Part shown: positions 43,827 through 51,585 of the stretch, one piece after another
Numbering within the stretch: position 1 is the first letter of the stretch
How the letters are laid out: every line of letters starts with the position of its first letter
NCBI RefSeq assembly: GCF_032598905.1
Contig: NZ_CP122458.1
Span: forward strand, 8,147,001-8,211,000
Length of the DNA stretch: 64,000 nucleotides
Origin: Streptomyces sp. 11x1
GTDB taxonomy: Bacteria; Actinomycetota; Actinomycetes; Streptomycetales; Streptomycetaceae
Direction of reading: 5' to 3'
Made by a program: the position numbers and the translations under genes
The notes under the pieces: generated by a model
What the model saw: only the letters and a program-made list of their open reading frames with translations
Database searches by the model: none
Told to the model about the DNA's origin: nothing

Positions 43827-44558
43827 GTGGCGAAACTCAATCAGATCATCGCAGTGGAGAAAGGCGTCAAGTCCAAGTCCCAGCAGGACCTGACGGCCGC
43901 TCATCACGGGCTGCAGAAGCCGGCGTTGCTGGCCGGTATCGCGCGTACCTATCAGCCGAAGGACGAGGAGGGCGAGCAGTTGCCGCCCGAGTCGACCCGG
44001 GTGCAGGTGCGGGCGGAGGACGTGTTGCGGGAGACGGCGGGAGTTCTCACGCGACTGTTCGACGTGACCGCCACCAAGGACTGGGCCAACTGCTCCGCGC
44101 GGGCGGACGTGAAGGTGGAGGGCCGGGTGCTCGTCGCGGACGTGCCCGTCGCCTATCTGCTCTTCCTGGAGAAGCAGCTCGGGGAGATCAACACGCTCGT
44201 GCGGAAGCTGCCCGTGCTCGACGCCTCCGAGGCGTGGGCGCAGGATCCGTCCACCGATGCCTGGAAGACCGAGGCCGTGCGGACGGTGCGGACGAAGAAG
44301 GTGCCGCGCAACCATGTGAAGGCCGAGGCGACCGACAAGCACCCCGCCCAGGTGGAGGTGTATTACGAGGACATTCCGGTCGGCTACTGGACGACCGTGA
44401 AGTTCTCCGGAGCCCTGCCCGCCCGGCGCGTGAACGAGATCCTCGACCGCGTCGAGAAGTTGCAGCAGGCCGTGAAGTTCGCGCGGGAGGAGGCGAACGG
44501 CGTGGACGTCGTCGACCAGCGGGTCGGTGACGCCGTATTCGGCTACCTGTTCGGATAG
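43827..44558 (+). CDS. Conserved protein of unknown function upstream of a structured RNA
   Basis: A 243-aa soluble protein starting MAKLNQIIAVEKGVKSKSQQ, with ARTYQPKDEEGEQLPPESTR, LTRLFDVTATKDWANCSARA, LLFLEKQLGEINTLVRKLPV, RTVRTKKVPRNHVKAEATDK and EVYYEDIPVGYWTTVKFSGA. I recognise it as a widespread actinobacterial and phage-associated family without known function (possibly DUF7873), and no enzymatic motif is apparent. The Lys/Arg-rich patch RTKKVPRNHVK could bind nucleic acid. It is followed within about 20 nt by a non-coding region with a tRNA-like fold, so it is a candidate partner of that RNA. Preceded by two pseudogenes on the other strand. Confidence 0.85.
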   Translation: MAKLNQIIAVEKGVKSKSQQDLTAAHHGLQKPALLAGIARTYQPKDEEGEQLPPESTRVQVRAEDVLRETAGVLTRLFDVTATKDWANCSARADVKVEGRVLVADVPVAYLLFLEKQLGEINTLVRKLPVLDASEAWAQDPSTDAWKTEAVRTVRTKKVPRNHVKAEATDKHPAQVEVYYEDIPVGYWTTVKFSGALPARRVNEILDRVEKLQQAVKFAREEANGVDVVDQRVGDAVFGYLFG

Positions 44559-44762
44559 TTGGGGTAGCCTCATGAACTCCCCGGTCGGTCTGTGAGCCGG
44601 GCGGGGCGCGCGAGGAGCGCAAGCTGAAGCTGAGGCTTGTCGTGACGGAGCGGTCCGTACCCGCCCAGGAATTCAGGGACGGGCCGTGATCAATCTCAGA
44701 CTATTGCTCCAGACTCAGTATTCGCCGCCGATCGCCGCAACGACCGGACCCAGGCCCCGGAC

Positions 44763-44832
44763 GTCGAAATGCTGGTTCAAGTCCAGCCCGCGCAGCTCGA
44801 TGCGTGGTGGTCCAAAGGCAGGACGCGGCGAC
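44763..44832 (+). ncRNA. Circularly permuted tRNA-like module inside the RNA
   Basis: In order: closing helix GTCG (44763-44766); AAAT; T-arm GCTGG-TTCAAGT-CCAGC (44771-44787, 5-bp stem, consensus 7-nt loop); CCGCGCA (44788-44794), which pairs over 7 bp with TGCGTGG (44801-44807) around the loop GCTCGA; TG; D-arm GTCC-AAAGGCA-GGAC (44810-44824); a G at position 26; closing CGAC (44829-44832). U8, G10, A14, R15, G18, G19, A21 and G26 of tRNA are all matched. The acceptor stem is closed by a loop and the ends emerge where the anticodon stem would be, as in bacterial YrlA Y RNAs. No anticodon is evident. Confidence 0.75.
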
Positions 44833-44887
44833 ATGATGCTGACCCGGGTTCTCAACCGTCGCGGCGTGCCCAAGGGGCGGCATATCA

Positions 44888-44925
44888 GGGCCCGGGGGCC
44901 GGCTACGCCCCCGGGTCCACCTTTA
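44888..44925 (+). terminator. Intrinsic terminator of the structured RNA
   Basis: GGGCCCGGGGGC (44888-44899) pairs with GCCCCCGGGTCC (44907-44918) over 12 bp with one G-U, loop of 7 nt, followed by acctttatt. It sits just beyond the base of the long hairpin. Confidence 0.85.
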
Positions 44926-45102
44926 TTGCGTTCATAAAGAACATGGCCTCTACAGAGATCGTCACATCGCGGTAATGCGAGCGTCCCACTTCCTCCAGTT
45001 CCGGGACCTACGGTGGAGGGCACACGCATACGCACACCACCAACGCCCCGGCCACCGTCGCCCGAAGGCACACCCCCGCCCTCACCCGACGACAGGAGCC
45101 CC

Positions 45103-47091
45103 GTGTCCCGCCCCCGCCGCGCCCCCCTCGCCCTACCGCCCTGGCTCGCCCACGCCCTGCGTGCGCAGCGGGGACCCGTTCCCTGGAACGCGGTACTGCG
45201 GGGAGCGCTGGCCGGCGGACCGCTGCTGCTGGTCGCCGTGGTGTCGGGGCGCCCCTCCGTCGGGGTGCTCGCCGCACTCGGCGCCATGCTCGCCGGCATC
45301 AACGACCGGCCCGGCAGCAGGCGCGCCGCCGTGCAACGGCTCGGAGCGCCCGCGCTCGCCGGAGCCGTGGGGCTCCTCGCCGGCTCGTACGCCGGACAGT
45401 ACGCCGGAGCCGTCGTCCTCACCCTGCTGCTCACCGCGCTCGGGCTGCTCGCCGGCGCGATGAGCGCGGTCGGGCCCGTGTCCTCCGGGGCGGGCACCCA
45501 ACTGCTGGTCGCGGCCGCCATCGGCGCCGGGATGCCGCTGCCGGAACCGGGGTGGGAGCGCGCGCTCGCCTACCTCGCCGGCGCCGGCTGGCTGCTCGCG
45601 CTGCGCCTCGCCCTGCCCACCCCCGCGATCCTCACCGCCGGCGACTACCGCTTCGACGGCGAACGGGACGCCGTAGCCGCCGTGTACGACGCGATCGCGG
45701 CCCTGCTGGACGCCGTCGGCACCCCCGCCGCCGTCGCCCGGCGGGCCGCGCTGACCGCCGCCCTCGACCATGCCCAGGACGCCCTCGCCGGACCGCGGCT
45801 GCGGCGTTACGCCAGTTCCTCGGCCGAACGCCGCCTGCACGCCCAGTACACCGCCGCGCTCCCGCTCGCCGAGGCGGCGACCGCGCTGGCCTGGGCCGGG
45901 GACGCCGTCGTCGGCCGCGCCTCCGAAGGACCCCGGCGGCTCGCCACGGCCGTACGCGGCAACACCGCCACCGGTCCGCTGCCCGCGCCCGCACGCTCCG
46001 CGCCCGCGCTGCGCGCCCTCGACGACGCGCTGCTGCGCGCCGCCGAGACCTTCGACCGGGGCGGCGACCCACACGACCTGCACACCCGCCGCCGTACCCT
46101 CGGATCGCTCGTCCGGCTCGGCCTCGGCTCCGGCGGACGCGAGTACGGGCTGCGGGTCGCCCTGTCCTTCGGCGCCGCCGCGGCCGTGGCACAGGCGCTG
46201 CACCACCAGCACTGGTACTGGCTGCCCGCCACCGCCGTCTTCCTGGTCAAGCCCGATCTGGGGCCGCTCGTGTCCCGGGTGCTGTGCCGGGCGGCCGGGA
46301 CCGTGCTCGGCGCGGTGCTCTTCGCCGGATTCGCCGCCGTGCTGCCCCGGCCGGAGGGACTCATCGCCCTGGTCGTCGTCAGCGGGGCGCTGATCCCCGT
46401 CGCCACCCGGCACTTCGCCGCCCAGACCGCGGTCGTCACCGTGCTGGTGCTCGCCCTCGTCATGGTCGGCGGGGATCCCCAGGCCTCCTGGAGCCGTATC
46501 GCCGAGACCCTGCTGGCCTGCGCCATCGTCCTGATCGTCGGACACCTGCCGATGCCCAGGGGGCAGCGCGGCGGGGGCGTACGCGCCCGGCTCACCGAGG
46601 CGGGCACGGCAGCGCACGCCTATCTCTCGCACGTCCTGCACGAGGCGCGCACGCCGGGCGCCGGCCCTGGCGAGGGCGGGCCGTCCCCGTCGAGCGGCGC
46701 GTCCACGCCCAACGGTGTCACCGTGTCCGTCGGGGCGGCCCTGCCGGGCGAGGCCGACGAGCGGGCCACCCGCTGGACGCTGCGCCGCGAGGCCTACCGC
46801 TCGCTCGCCGGGGCCCGCACCGCGATCGCCCTCGCCGGCGCCGAACTTCCCGCCCTGGCCCGGCACACCGAGGGCACCGACGAGATCGCCGCCGTTCTCG
46901 AGCGGCTGGTCGACACCACCACCGCCTGCGCCGTGCACCTCGACGACACCGGACGGCTCGGCAGCCATCACACCGAGCGGCTCACCGCCCTCCTCGACGA
47001 ACTCGCCCGCCACCGAAGGCACGTCGACATCAGCCTCCCCGCCCCACCGCCCGCACCCGACCTCTTGCGGAAGCCGGGCGTGAGGGTGTGA
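45103..47091 (+). CDS. FUSC-family membrane transporter-like protein
   Basis: A 662-aa protein of the FUSC (fusaric acid resistance/aromatic acid exporter-like) family. Two blocks of hydrophobic helices are visible, about residues 25-175 (LLLVAVVSGRPSVGVLAALG, LLTALGLLAGAMSAVG) and 345-490 (GLRVALSFGAAAAVAQALHH, WYWLPATAVFLVKPDLGPLV). Soluble helical regions lie between and after them. HHQHWYWLPATAVFLVKPD is the family's conserved segment. Export of small organic acids or drugs is inferred. The GTG at 45103 has AGGAG 7 nt upstream; the frame start at 45013 lacks support. Confidence 0.85.
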   Translation: MSRPRRAPLALPPWLAHALRAQRGPVPWNAVLRGALAGGPLLLVAVVSGRPSVGVLAALGAMLAGINDRPGSRRAAVQRLGAPALAGAVGLLAGSYAGQYAGAVVLTLLLTALGLLAGAMSAVGPVSSGAGTQLLVAAAIGAGMPLPEPGWERALAYLAGAGWLLALRLALPTPAILTAGDYRFDGERDAVAAVYDAIAALLDAVGTPAAVARRAALTAALDHAQDALAGPRLRRYASSSAERRLHAQYTAALPLAEAATALAWAGDAVVGRASEGPRRLATAVRGNTATGPLPAPARSAPALRALDDALLRAAETFDRGGDPHDLHTRRRTLGSLVRLGLGSGGREYGLRVALSFGAAAAVAQALHHQHWYWLPATAVFLVKPDLGPLVSRVLCRAAGTVLGAVLFAGFAAVLPRPEGLIALVVVSGALIPVATRHFAAQTAVVTVLVLALVMVGGDPQASWSRIAETLLACAIVLIVGHLPMPRGQRGGGVRARLTEAGTAAHAYLSHVLHEARTPGAGPGEGGPSPSSGASTPNGVTVSVGAALPGEADERATRWTLRREAYRSLAGARTAIALAGAELPALARHTEGTDEIAAVLERLVDTTTACAVHLDDTGRLGSHHTERLTALLDELARHRRHVDISLPAPPPAPDLLRKPGVRV

Positions 47092-47410
47092 CGGCGTGAC
47101 CGCGTGGATCGCGGGGACCGCGTGGATCGTGTGGCGTCCGGGCCGGGGTGACGGGCGCCCGGCGCCGATCCCGAACACCCGTCCCAGACCGACCGGGCGC
47201 CGACGACGGCGACAGGTGACCGAGGGGCGGGCGAGCAGACGGCGACGATCCGGGCGGCGGCACGACTTGGCGGCGGCCACGCCCCGGCGACAGCGGCGCC
47301 CGGCGACGGCACGACCGCCCGCGTCCGGGATGCGGGCAGCCGCCGGAACCCACCCCCCCCGATGCCCGAGTCACCCCTTCCCGAGCCCTTCCCGGTCGTA
47401 CCGTGACGGC
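47092..47410. other. Gene-free region with a short tandem repeat
   Basis: About 320 nt between the FUSC gene and the amidohydrolase. GACCGCGTGGATCG occurs twice, at 47098-47111 and 47116-47129, an 18-bp period. The remainder is GC-rich without a supported gene. TACCGT at 47399-47404 ends 7 nt before the ATG at 47411 and is a likely -10 element. Confidence 0.55.
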
Positions 47411-48828
47411 ATGACGCCGCCGCCTCCGCCCTCACCCCCTCCTCCGGGCCCCCTTCCTCGGCCTCGTCCCCGGCCCCTGCCGAGCTCGTCATCACCGGCT
47501 GCACCGCCCTCGTCCACGACGAGCACGAGGGGATCGCGTTCGTCGAGGACGCCGCGATCGTCGTACGGGAGGGGGTGATCGCGAGCATCGGACCGGCGGA
47601 GGAGACGGCCCCCGTCCCCACGGCGGAGCGCATCGACGCGCGCGGACAGGTCGCCCTGCCGGGGCTCGTCAACTGCCATACGCACGCGCCCATGGTGGCG
47701 CTGCGCGGCATCGCGGAGGACATGCCGGCCGAGGAGTGGTTCAACGACGTCATCTGGCCCGTCGAGTCCAACCTGACGGCGCGGGACGTCGAGCTGGGAG
47801 CCCGGCTGGCCTGTGCGGAGATGATCCGCGGTGGGGTGACCTGCTTCGCCGACCACTACTTCGCCATGGACACCGTCGCCGCCGTCGTCGAGGAGACCGG
47901 CCTGCGGGCGCATCTGGGGGAGGCCTTCTTCTCCTCCCAGGGACCCGAGGGCCGCGAGAAGTCCCTGGAGTTCGCGCTACGGCACCGGGGCGCGGCCGGC
48001 GGCCGCATCACCACCGCGCTCGCCCCGCACGCCCCTTATACCGTCGACGACGCCGACCTCGCCGCGACCGCCGACCTCGCCCGCGCGCACGACCTCCCGG
48101 TGCACCTGCACGCCGCGGAGAGCCGCGACCAGACCGACAACAGCCTCGCCCGGCACGGCGTCACGCCCATCGAGGTCCTGGAACGCACCGGACTGCTCGG
48201 CCTCCCCGCGGGCGTCCTCATCGCGCACGGCACCGGAATCGACGAGCGCGACCTGCCGGTCCTGGAGCGGGCGACGGGGCCGGTGGCCGTCGCGACCGCG
48301 CCCCGCGGCTATCTCAAGTTCGCCTGGCCCACCACCCCGGTGCGCGCCCTGCGCCGCATCGGCGTCCCCGTCGGACTCGCCACGGACGGCGCCGCCTCCA
48401 ACAACTCCCTCGACGTATGGGAGGCCATGGCCCTCACCGCGCTCGTGCAGAAGGCCACCGAGGGCGACCCGCGCTGGCTGACCTCCCGACAGGCCCTGCA
48501 CCACGCCACGCTCCAGAGCGCCCGGGCCGTGGGACTGGGGAAGACGATCGGCAGCCTCGCGCCCGGTCGGCGGGCCGACATCGTCCTCGTCGACCTCTGC
48601 GGCCCGCACACCCAGCCCGTGCACGACCTCGCCGCCACCCTCGTGCACAGCGCCCGCTCCGCCGACGTCACCACCACGATCGTCGACGGCCGTGTCCTGA
48701 TGCGCGACCGCGAGCTGCTCACCGTCGACGTGCCGGCGACGGTGAGGGAGATGACGGGCCGCCTGGCCGCACTCACCGACCGCAGCCACGGCGGCCGGAT
48801 CCAGGACTACGACAAGGCCCCCGAGTAG
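47411..48828 (+). CDS. Amidohydrolase (TRZ/ATZ, SAH deaminase-like) with apparent N-terminal frameshift
   Basis: A zinc-type amidohydrolase. PGLVNCHTHAPMVALRG holds the metal-binding HxH, VHLHAAESRDQ and LIAHGTGID the other histidines, and LATDGAASNNSLD the catalytic Asp, as in S-adenosylhomocysteine/chlorohydrolase-type deaminases. The natural N-terminus ELVITGCTALVHDEHEGIAF is in frame with the body but has no start codon: that frame opens after a TGA at 47404. The ATG at 47411 with TACCGT 7 nt upstream is one base out of frame. A 1-nt deletion just after ATGAC, or a sequencing error, would explain this. GTG at 47575 would give a 417-aa form lacking the first strands. Confidence 0.8.
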
Positions 48829-49131
48829 CCGATGATCGCGCCCTCCGAGGCGCGCATGAAACCGGCGGTCCGCCGGTACTCGTCGTACGGCAACGCCGAC
48901 GCGACGCGGGGCACGTACGAGGAGTGACAAATAGTGCAAGTGTTGGCACGCTCCGTCACCGGAATGTGTGGTTTCTGAGAGGCACCTCACGATCCGCCGT
49001 TGACCTCGTGTCAACTACGTCTCAGTACCGTCACTTCGCGAGCCGTTCACCCCATGGTTGGCGTTTAAATCTACGAGCTGACTAGCCGCGGGCTACGGGC
49101 TCACGGGTTCAGCGCGACATGGAGGTGCAGG
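48829..49131. other. Intergenic region with a 17-bp palindrome
   Basis: About 300 nt with no supported gene. GTTGAC-N5-GTCAAC at 48999-49015 is a perfect dyad suited to a dimeric repressor and overlaps a possible TTGACC -35. TACCGT occurs 20 nt after that hexamer. The region between about 48930 and 49080 is less GC-rich than the genes, as expected for a promoter. Confidence 0.5.
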
Positions 49132-49317
49132 GTGAACGGGCGAACGGTGCTGGGACGCTTTCCCGCCGGTGGACCGCGCGGCTCGTGGCCGGCGGAGGAG
49201 CTGGCGCACGCGGCGCGCCTGGAGGGGCAGCAGGCCGAGGTCGTCATGGACATCGCGACGGACATGTTCCTGGTCATCGTGCGCGGTGGCGAGACCGCCG
49301 CGACCGCGTCGGCCTGA
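49132..49317 (+). CDS. Small conserved-looking protein of unknown function (61 aa)
   Basis: A 61-aa frame: GTG at 49132 with GGAGGTGCAGG upstream. The sequence (LGRFPAGGPRGSWPAEELAH, AARLEGQQAEVVMDIATDMF) is amphipathic and not low complexity, and third positions are GC-rich. No family recognised. Its stop lies 4 nt before the end of the convergent ABC transporter gene. Confidence 0.65.
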   Translation: MNGRTVLGRFPAGGPRGSWPAEELAHAARLEGQQAEVVMDIATDMFLVIVRGGETAATASA

Positions 49318-49320
49318 CCG

Positions 49321-51294
49321 TCACCCCGCCTTGGGCGCGGGAACCCTCGCCGGGGCGGTCCGCTCGGCCGGCAGCCGCGCCGCGAACTGCTCCGCCTGGA
49401 GCGAGTACAGCTCGGCGTACACCCCGCCCGTGGCCAGCAGTTCGTCCGGGGTGCCGGACTCCACCAGGCGCCCCTGGTCGAGGACGTGCACGAGGTCGGC
49501 GTGGCGGACCGAAGCCAGCCGGTGGGTGATCAGGACGACCGTCTGACCGGTGCCCGCCAGGGCGCGGATCTTCTCGAAGACCTCTAGCTCGGCGCGCGCG
49601 TCCAGGGCGGCCGTCGGCTCGTCCACGATGAGGATCCGCCCGCGGCGGTACGCGGCCCGCGCGATCCCCAGCCGCTGCCACTGCCCGCCCGACAGCTCGT
49701 GCCCGCCGCTGAACCCCTTGCCCAGCAGCGTGTCGAGGCCGCGCGGCAGATCGTCCATCACGTCCTGCGCCCCGGCCTCCGCGACGGACGCCGCGAGCCG
49801 TTCCTCGGTCAGCGGCGCCGAGGGGCGGCCGATCGCCATGTTGACGCGGGCGGTGAAGGGCCACCGCTTGAAGTCCTGCGCGACCATCGCGATGCGCTCG
49901 GCGAGCTGCCGCCGGTCGGCGCCCGCCGCGTCCACGCCGTCCCACATGATCCTGCCCTGGTCGGGCGCGTACAGCCCGGCGAGCAGCTTGACCAGGGTCG
50001 TCTTGCCCGAGCCGTTCTCCCCGACGAGCGCCACGATCTTGCCGAGCGGCACGGTCAGGGTGACGTCCTTGAGCGCGGGCCGGCCGGCCTTGCCCGGATA
50101 GGTGAAGGTCACGTTCTCCACCCGGATCTCCCGCGGGTCCTCAGGCAGCGGATCACCGCCCTCCGGGATCGCGCGCTTGGCGGCCTCCACGTACAGCCGC
50201 TGCATGTCGCCCACGAAGAGAGCCTCCTCGTGCAGCGCGTTCACCTCCAGGACCAGCGTGTCCAGGCTCGACGAACCCGTGCGGATCGCGAGGACCGCCG
50301 TGCCCGCCACGGACAGCGCCATGGCACCGGCGAGCAGCAGACCGCCCAGCGTCGCGTACGTCGCCACGGTGGCGAGCCCCGTCCACACGGCCGCGTACAG
50401 GCCCGTACGGGCCGCCAGCCGGGCCAGCCGGGCCTGTTCGGCCTCCGCGGTCTCCGACATCGACCGGTAGTGGCGCAGCAGGAACGGGCCGACGCCGTGC
50501 ACCCGGATCTCCGGGGCCGCCTCCGGCTCGATCAGCAGGGAACCGATCAGATAGCCGGCCCGCGCGTGCTGCACCCAGGCGTGGAACGACGTGTAGCGGC
50601 GGCGGGCGATCGTCAGGGAGCTCCAGGCGCTCGGCAGGGTCATCGTGACCAGCAGCGGCAGCAGGGCCGGGTGCAGCACGGTCAGCACGCCGGCCGCCGC
50701 GATCAGCGAGATCAGCGCATTGACCACGCGCGCCGAGTAGCTGATCATCCGGCGGGCCGACTGGGCGCCGTACTTCGCGGTGTCCAACAGCTTGTGGAAG
50801 CCGTCGTCCTCGATCGCGGACAGTTCCACCGCCGCCGCCCGTTCCAGGTACAGCTCGGTCGCGACCCGCTCGACCTTCGGTTCCAGACGGCCCGTGGCGT
50901 ACGTCGACGCGGCCCGCAGCAGCGTGGCCACCAGCATGACCGCGGCGATGGTGCCGAGGGCGGGGACCGCCTCCCGCAGCCGTGCCTCGACCGTGCCGTC
51001 CGCCATCAGCCGGGCCAGGATCGTGTTCACCGCGAGCAGGCTCACCGCCTGGGCGAGGCCCCGGCCCGTCTCGGCCGCCAGCACGGTCCGCGCGGCCCGC
51101 CGGTCCGCCTGCCAGGCCAGCCGGAAGCTCGACGCGAGCAGCGACGGCAGCCGCCGGATCATCGCGCGGAAGTTCAGCTCCAGAAAGGCGTCGGCATGCT
51201 GCGACCAGCCCATGTCGTACCGCAGCGGCCCTCCGAAGAGGAGCGTCTCCGACTCGGACGTCTCCGGCTTGCCCCCACCACGCGCCTTCCCCAC
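49321..51294 (-). CDS. ABC transporter, fused permease and ATP-binding protein
   Basis: A 657-aa exporter-type half transporter. The membrane domain (about 45-360) has LLASSFRLAWQADRRAARTV, GTIAAVMLVATLLRAAS and VNALISLIAAAGVLTVL. The nucleotide-binding domain (about 395-635) has Walker A ALVGENGSGKTTLVKLL, signature GGHELSGGQWQRLGIAR, Walker B RILIVDEPTAALDA and the switch LITHRLASVRHADLVHVL. Substrate unknown. The start is a GTG at 51294 with GGGGGAGG upstream. No partner half is adjacent, so it probably works as a homodimer. Confidence 0.92.
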   Translation of the reverse strand: MGKARGGGKPETSESETLLFGGPLRYDMGWSQHADAFLELNFRAMIRRLPSLLASSFRLAWQADRRAARTVLAAETGRGLAQAVSLLAVNTILARLMADGTVEARLREAVPALGTIAAVMLVATLLRAASTYATGRLEPKVERVATELYLERAAAVELSAIEDDGFHKLLDTAKYGAQSARRMISYSARVVNALISLIAAAGVLTVLHPALLPLLVTMTLPSAWSSLTIARRRYTSFHAWVQHARAGYLIGSLLIEPEAAPEIRVHGVGPFLLRHYRSMSETAEAEQARLARLAARTGLYAAVWTGLATVATYATLGGLLLAGAMALSVAGTAVLAIRTGSSSLDTLVLEVNALHEEALFVGDMQRLYVEAAKRAIPEGGDPLPEDPREIRVENVTFTYPGKAGRPALKDVTLTVPLGKIVALVGENGSGKTTLVKLLAGLYAPDQGRIMWDGVDAAGADRRQLAERIAMVAQDFKRWPFTARVNMAIGRPSAPLTEERLAASVAEAGAQDVMDDLPRGLDTLLGKGFSGGHELSGGQWQRLGIARAAYRRGRILIVDEPTAALDARAELEVFEKIRALAGTGQTVVLITHRLASVRHADLVHVLDQGRLVESGTPDELLATGGVYAELYSLQAEQFAARLPAERTAPARVPAPKAG

Positions 51295-51406
51295 TCACGG
51301 CCTCCCCCGAGTCGTCGCAGACGGCCACTATCCCGGGACCCTCCGCTCCCGACCAGGGCGCACGACGGTGCCACCACGGCCCACCCGGAGCACAAGGGGC
51401 GCGCGA

Positions 51407-51453
51407 GGGGCCTGCGGCCCTTCAGGGCCTTCCCCTGAAGGGCCGCAGGCCCC
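51407..51453 (-). terminator. 21-bp perfect hairpin downstream of the 51.6-52.1 kb gene
   Basis: Two 21-nt arms (51407-51427 and 51433-51453) are exactly complementary with a 5-nt loop. It lies about 130 nt beyond the stop of the minus-strand gene ending at 51586 and directly abuts a copy of the intergenic repeat. It may be a terminator or part of the repeat element. Confidence 0.75.
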
Positions 51454-51457
51454 TTCA

Positions 51458-51476
51458 GGGGCGCGGGGAACTGCGC
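51458..51476 (-). repeat. Copy of the intergenic repeat, inverted orientation
   Basis: GGGGCGCGGGGAACTGCGC, the reverse complement of the copy at 178-196, again followed by gaccagccccca as at 23695-23725. Confidence 0.75.
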
Positions 51477-51585
51477 GACCAGCCCCCACGACCGGACAGC
51501 CGCCCACGAGACCGTGCCCGCCCGAACCGAACGCGCAGCAGGGGCGTAGCCCCTCTCAGAACGCGGCCCAAACCCCGGCGGAGCC

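Larger units (their letters stand above)
44575..44925 (+). ncRNA. Structured non-coding RNA with a tRNA-mimic head (Y RNA/YrlA-like candidate)
   Basis: No credible gene lies between 44559 and 45102, but this stretch folds extensively and ends in a strong terminator. The 5' part has hairpins at 44579-44606, 44608-44620, 44620-44639 (CAAGC/GCTTG) and 44645-44687. The 3' part is one long irregular hairpin: 44724-44729 with 44876-44881, 44733-44737 with 44862-44866, 44741-44744 with 44858-44861, 44756-44760 with 44844-44848, 44763-44766 with 44829-44832, capped by a tRNA-like module. Pairings were found by hand. TAGCCT at 44565-44570 could be a promoter -10; otherwise the RNA is processed from the upstream mRNA. 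The exact 5' end is unknown. Confidence 0.65.

Noticed and set aside
44741..44832. A functional permuted tRNA gene
   Set aside because: A possible anticodon arm at 44744-44760 has C instead of U at position 33 and a mismatched pair, and the module continues into a long closing stem instead. Kept as a tRNA mimic, with the alternative noted.
44575..44925. Permuted (two-piece) tmRNA
   Set aside because: The T-arm, acceptor, D-arm order would fit, but there is a true 4-bp D-stem (tmRNA lacks one), no CCA-type end, and no recognisable tag-peptide frame. Streptomyces normally has a standard one-piece tmRNA.
44686..44937. An 83-codon plus-strand frame (ending MMLTRVLNRRGVPKGRHIRA and so on)
   Set aside because: It crosses the tRNA-like module and the terminator hairpin, starts at no good ribosome site, and the base pairing explains the sequence better.
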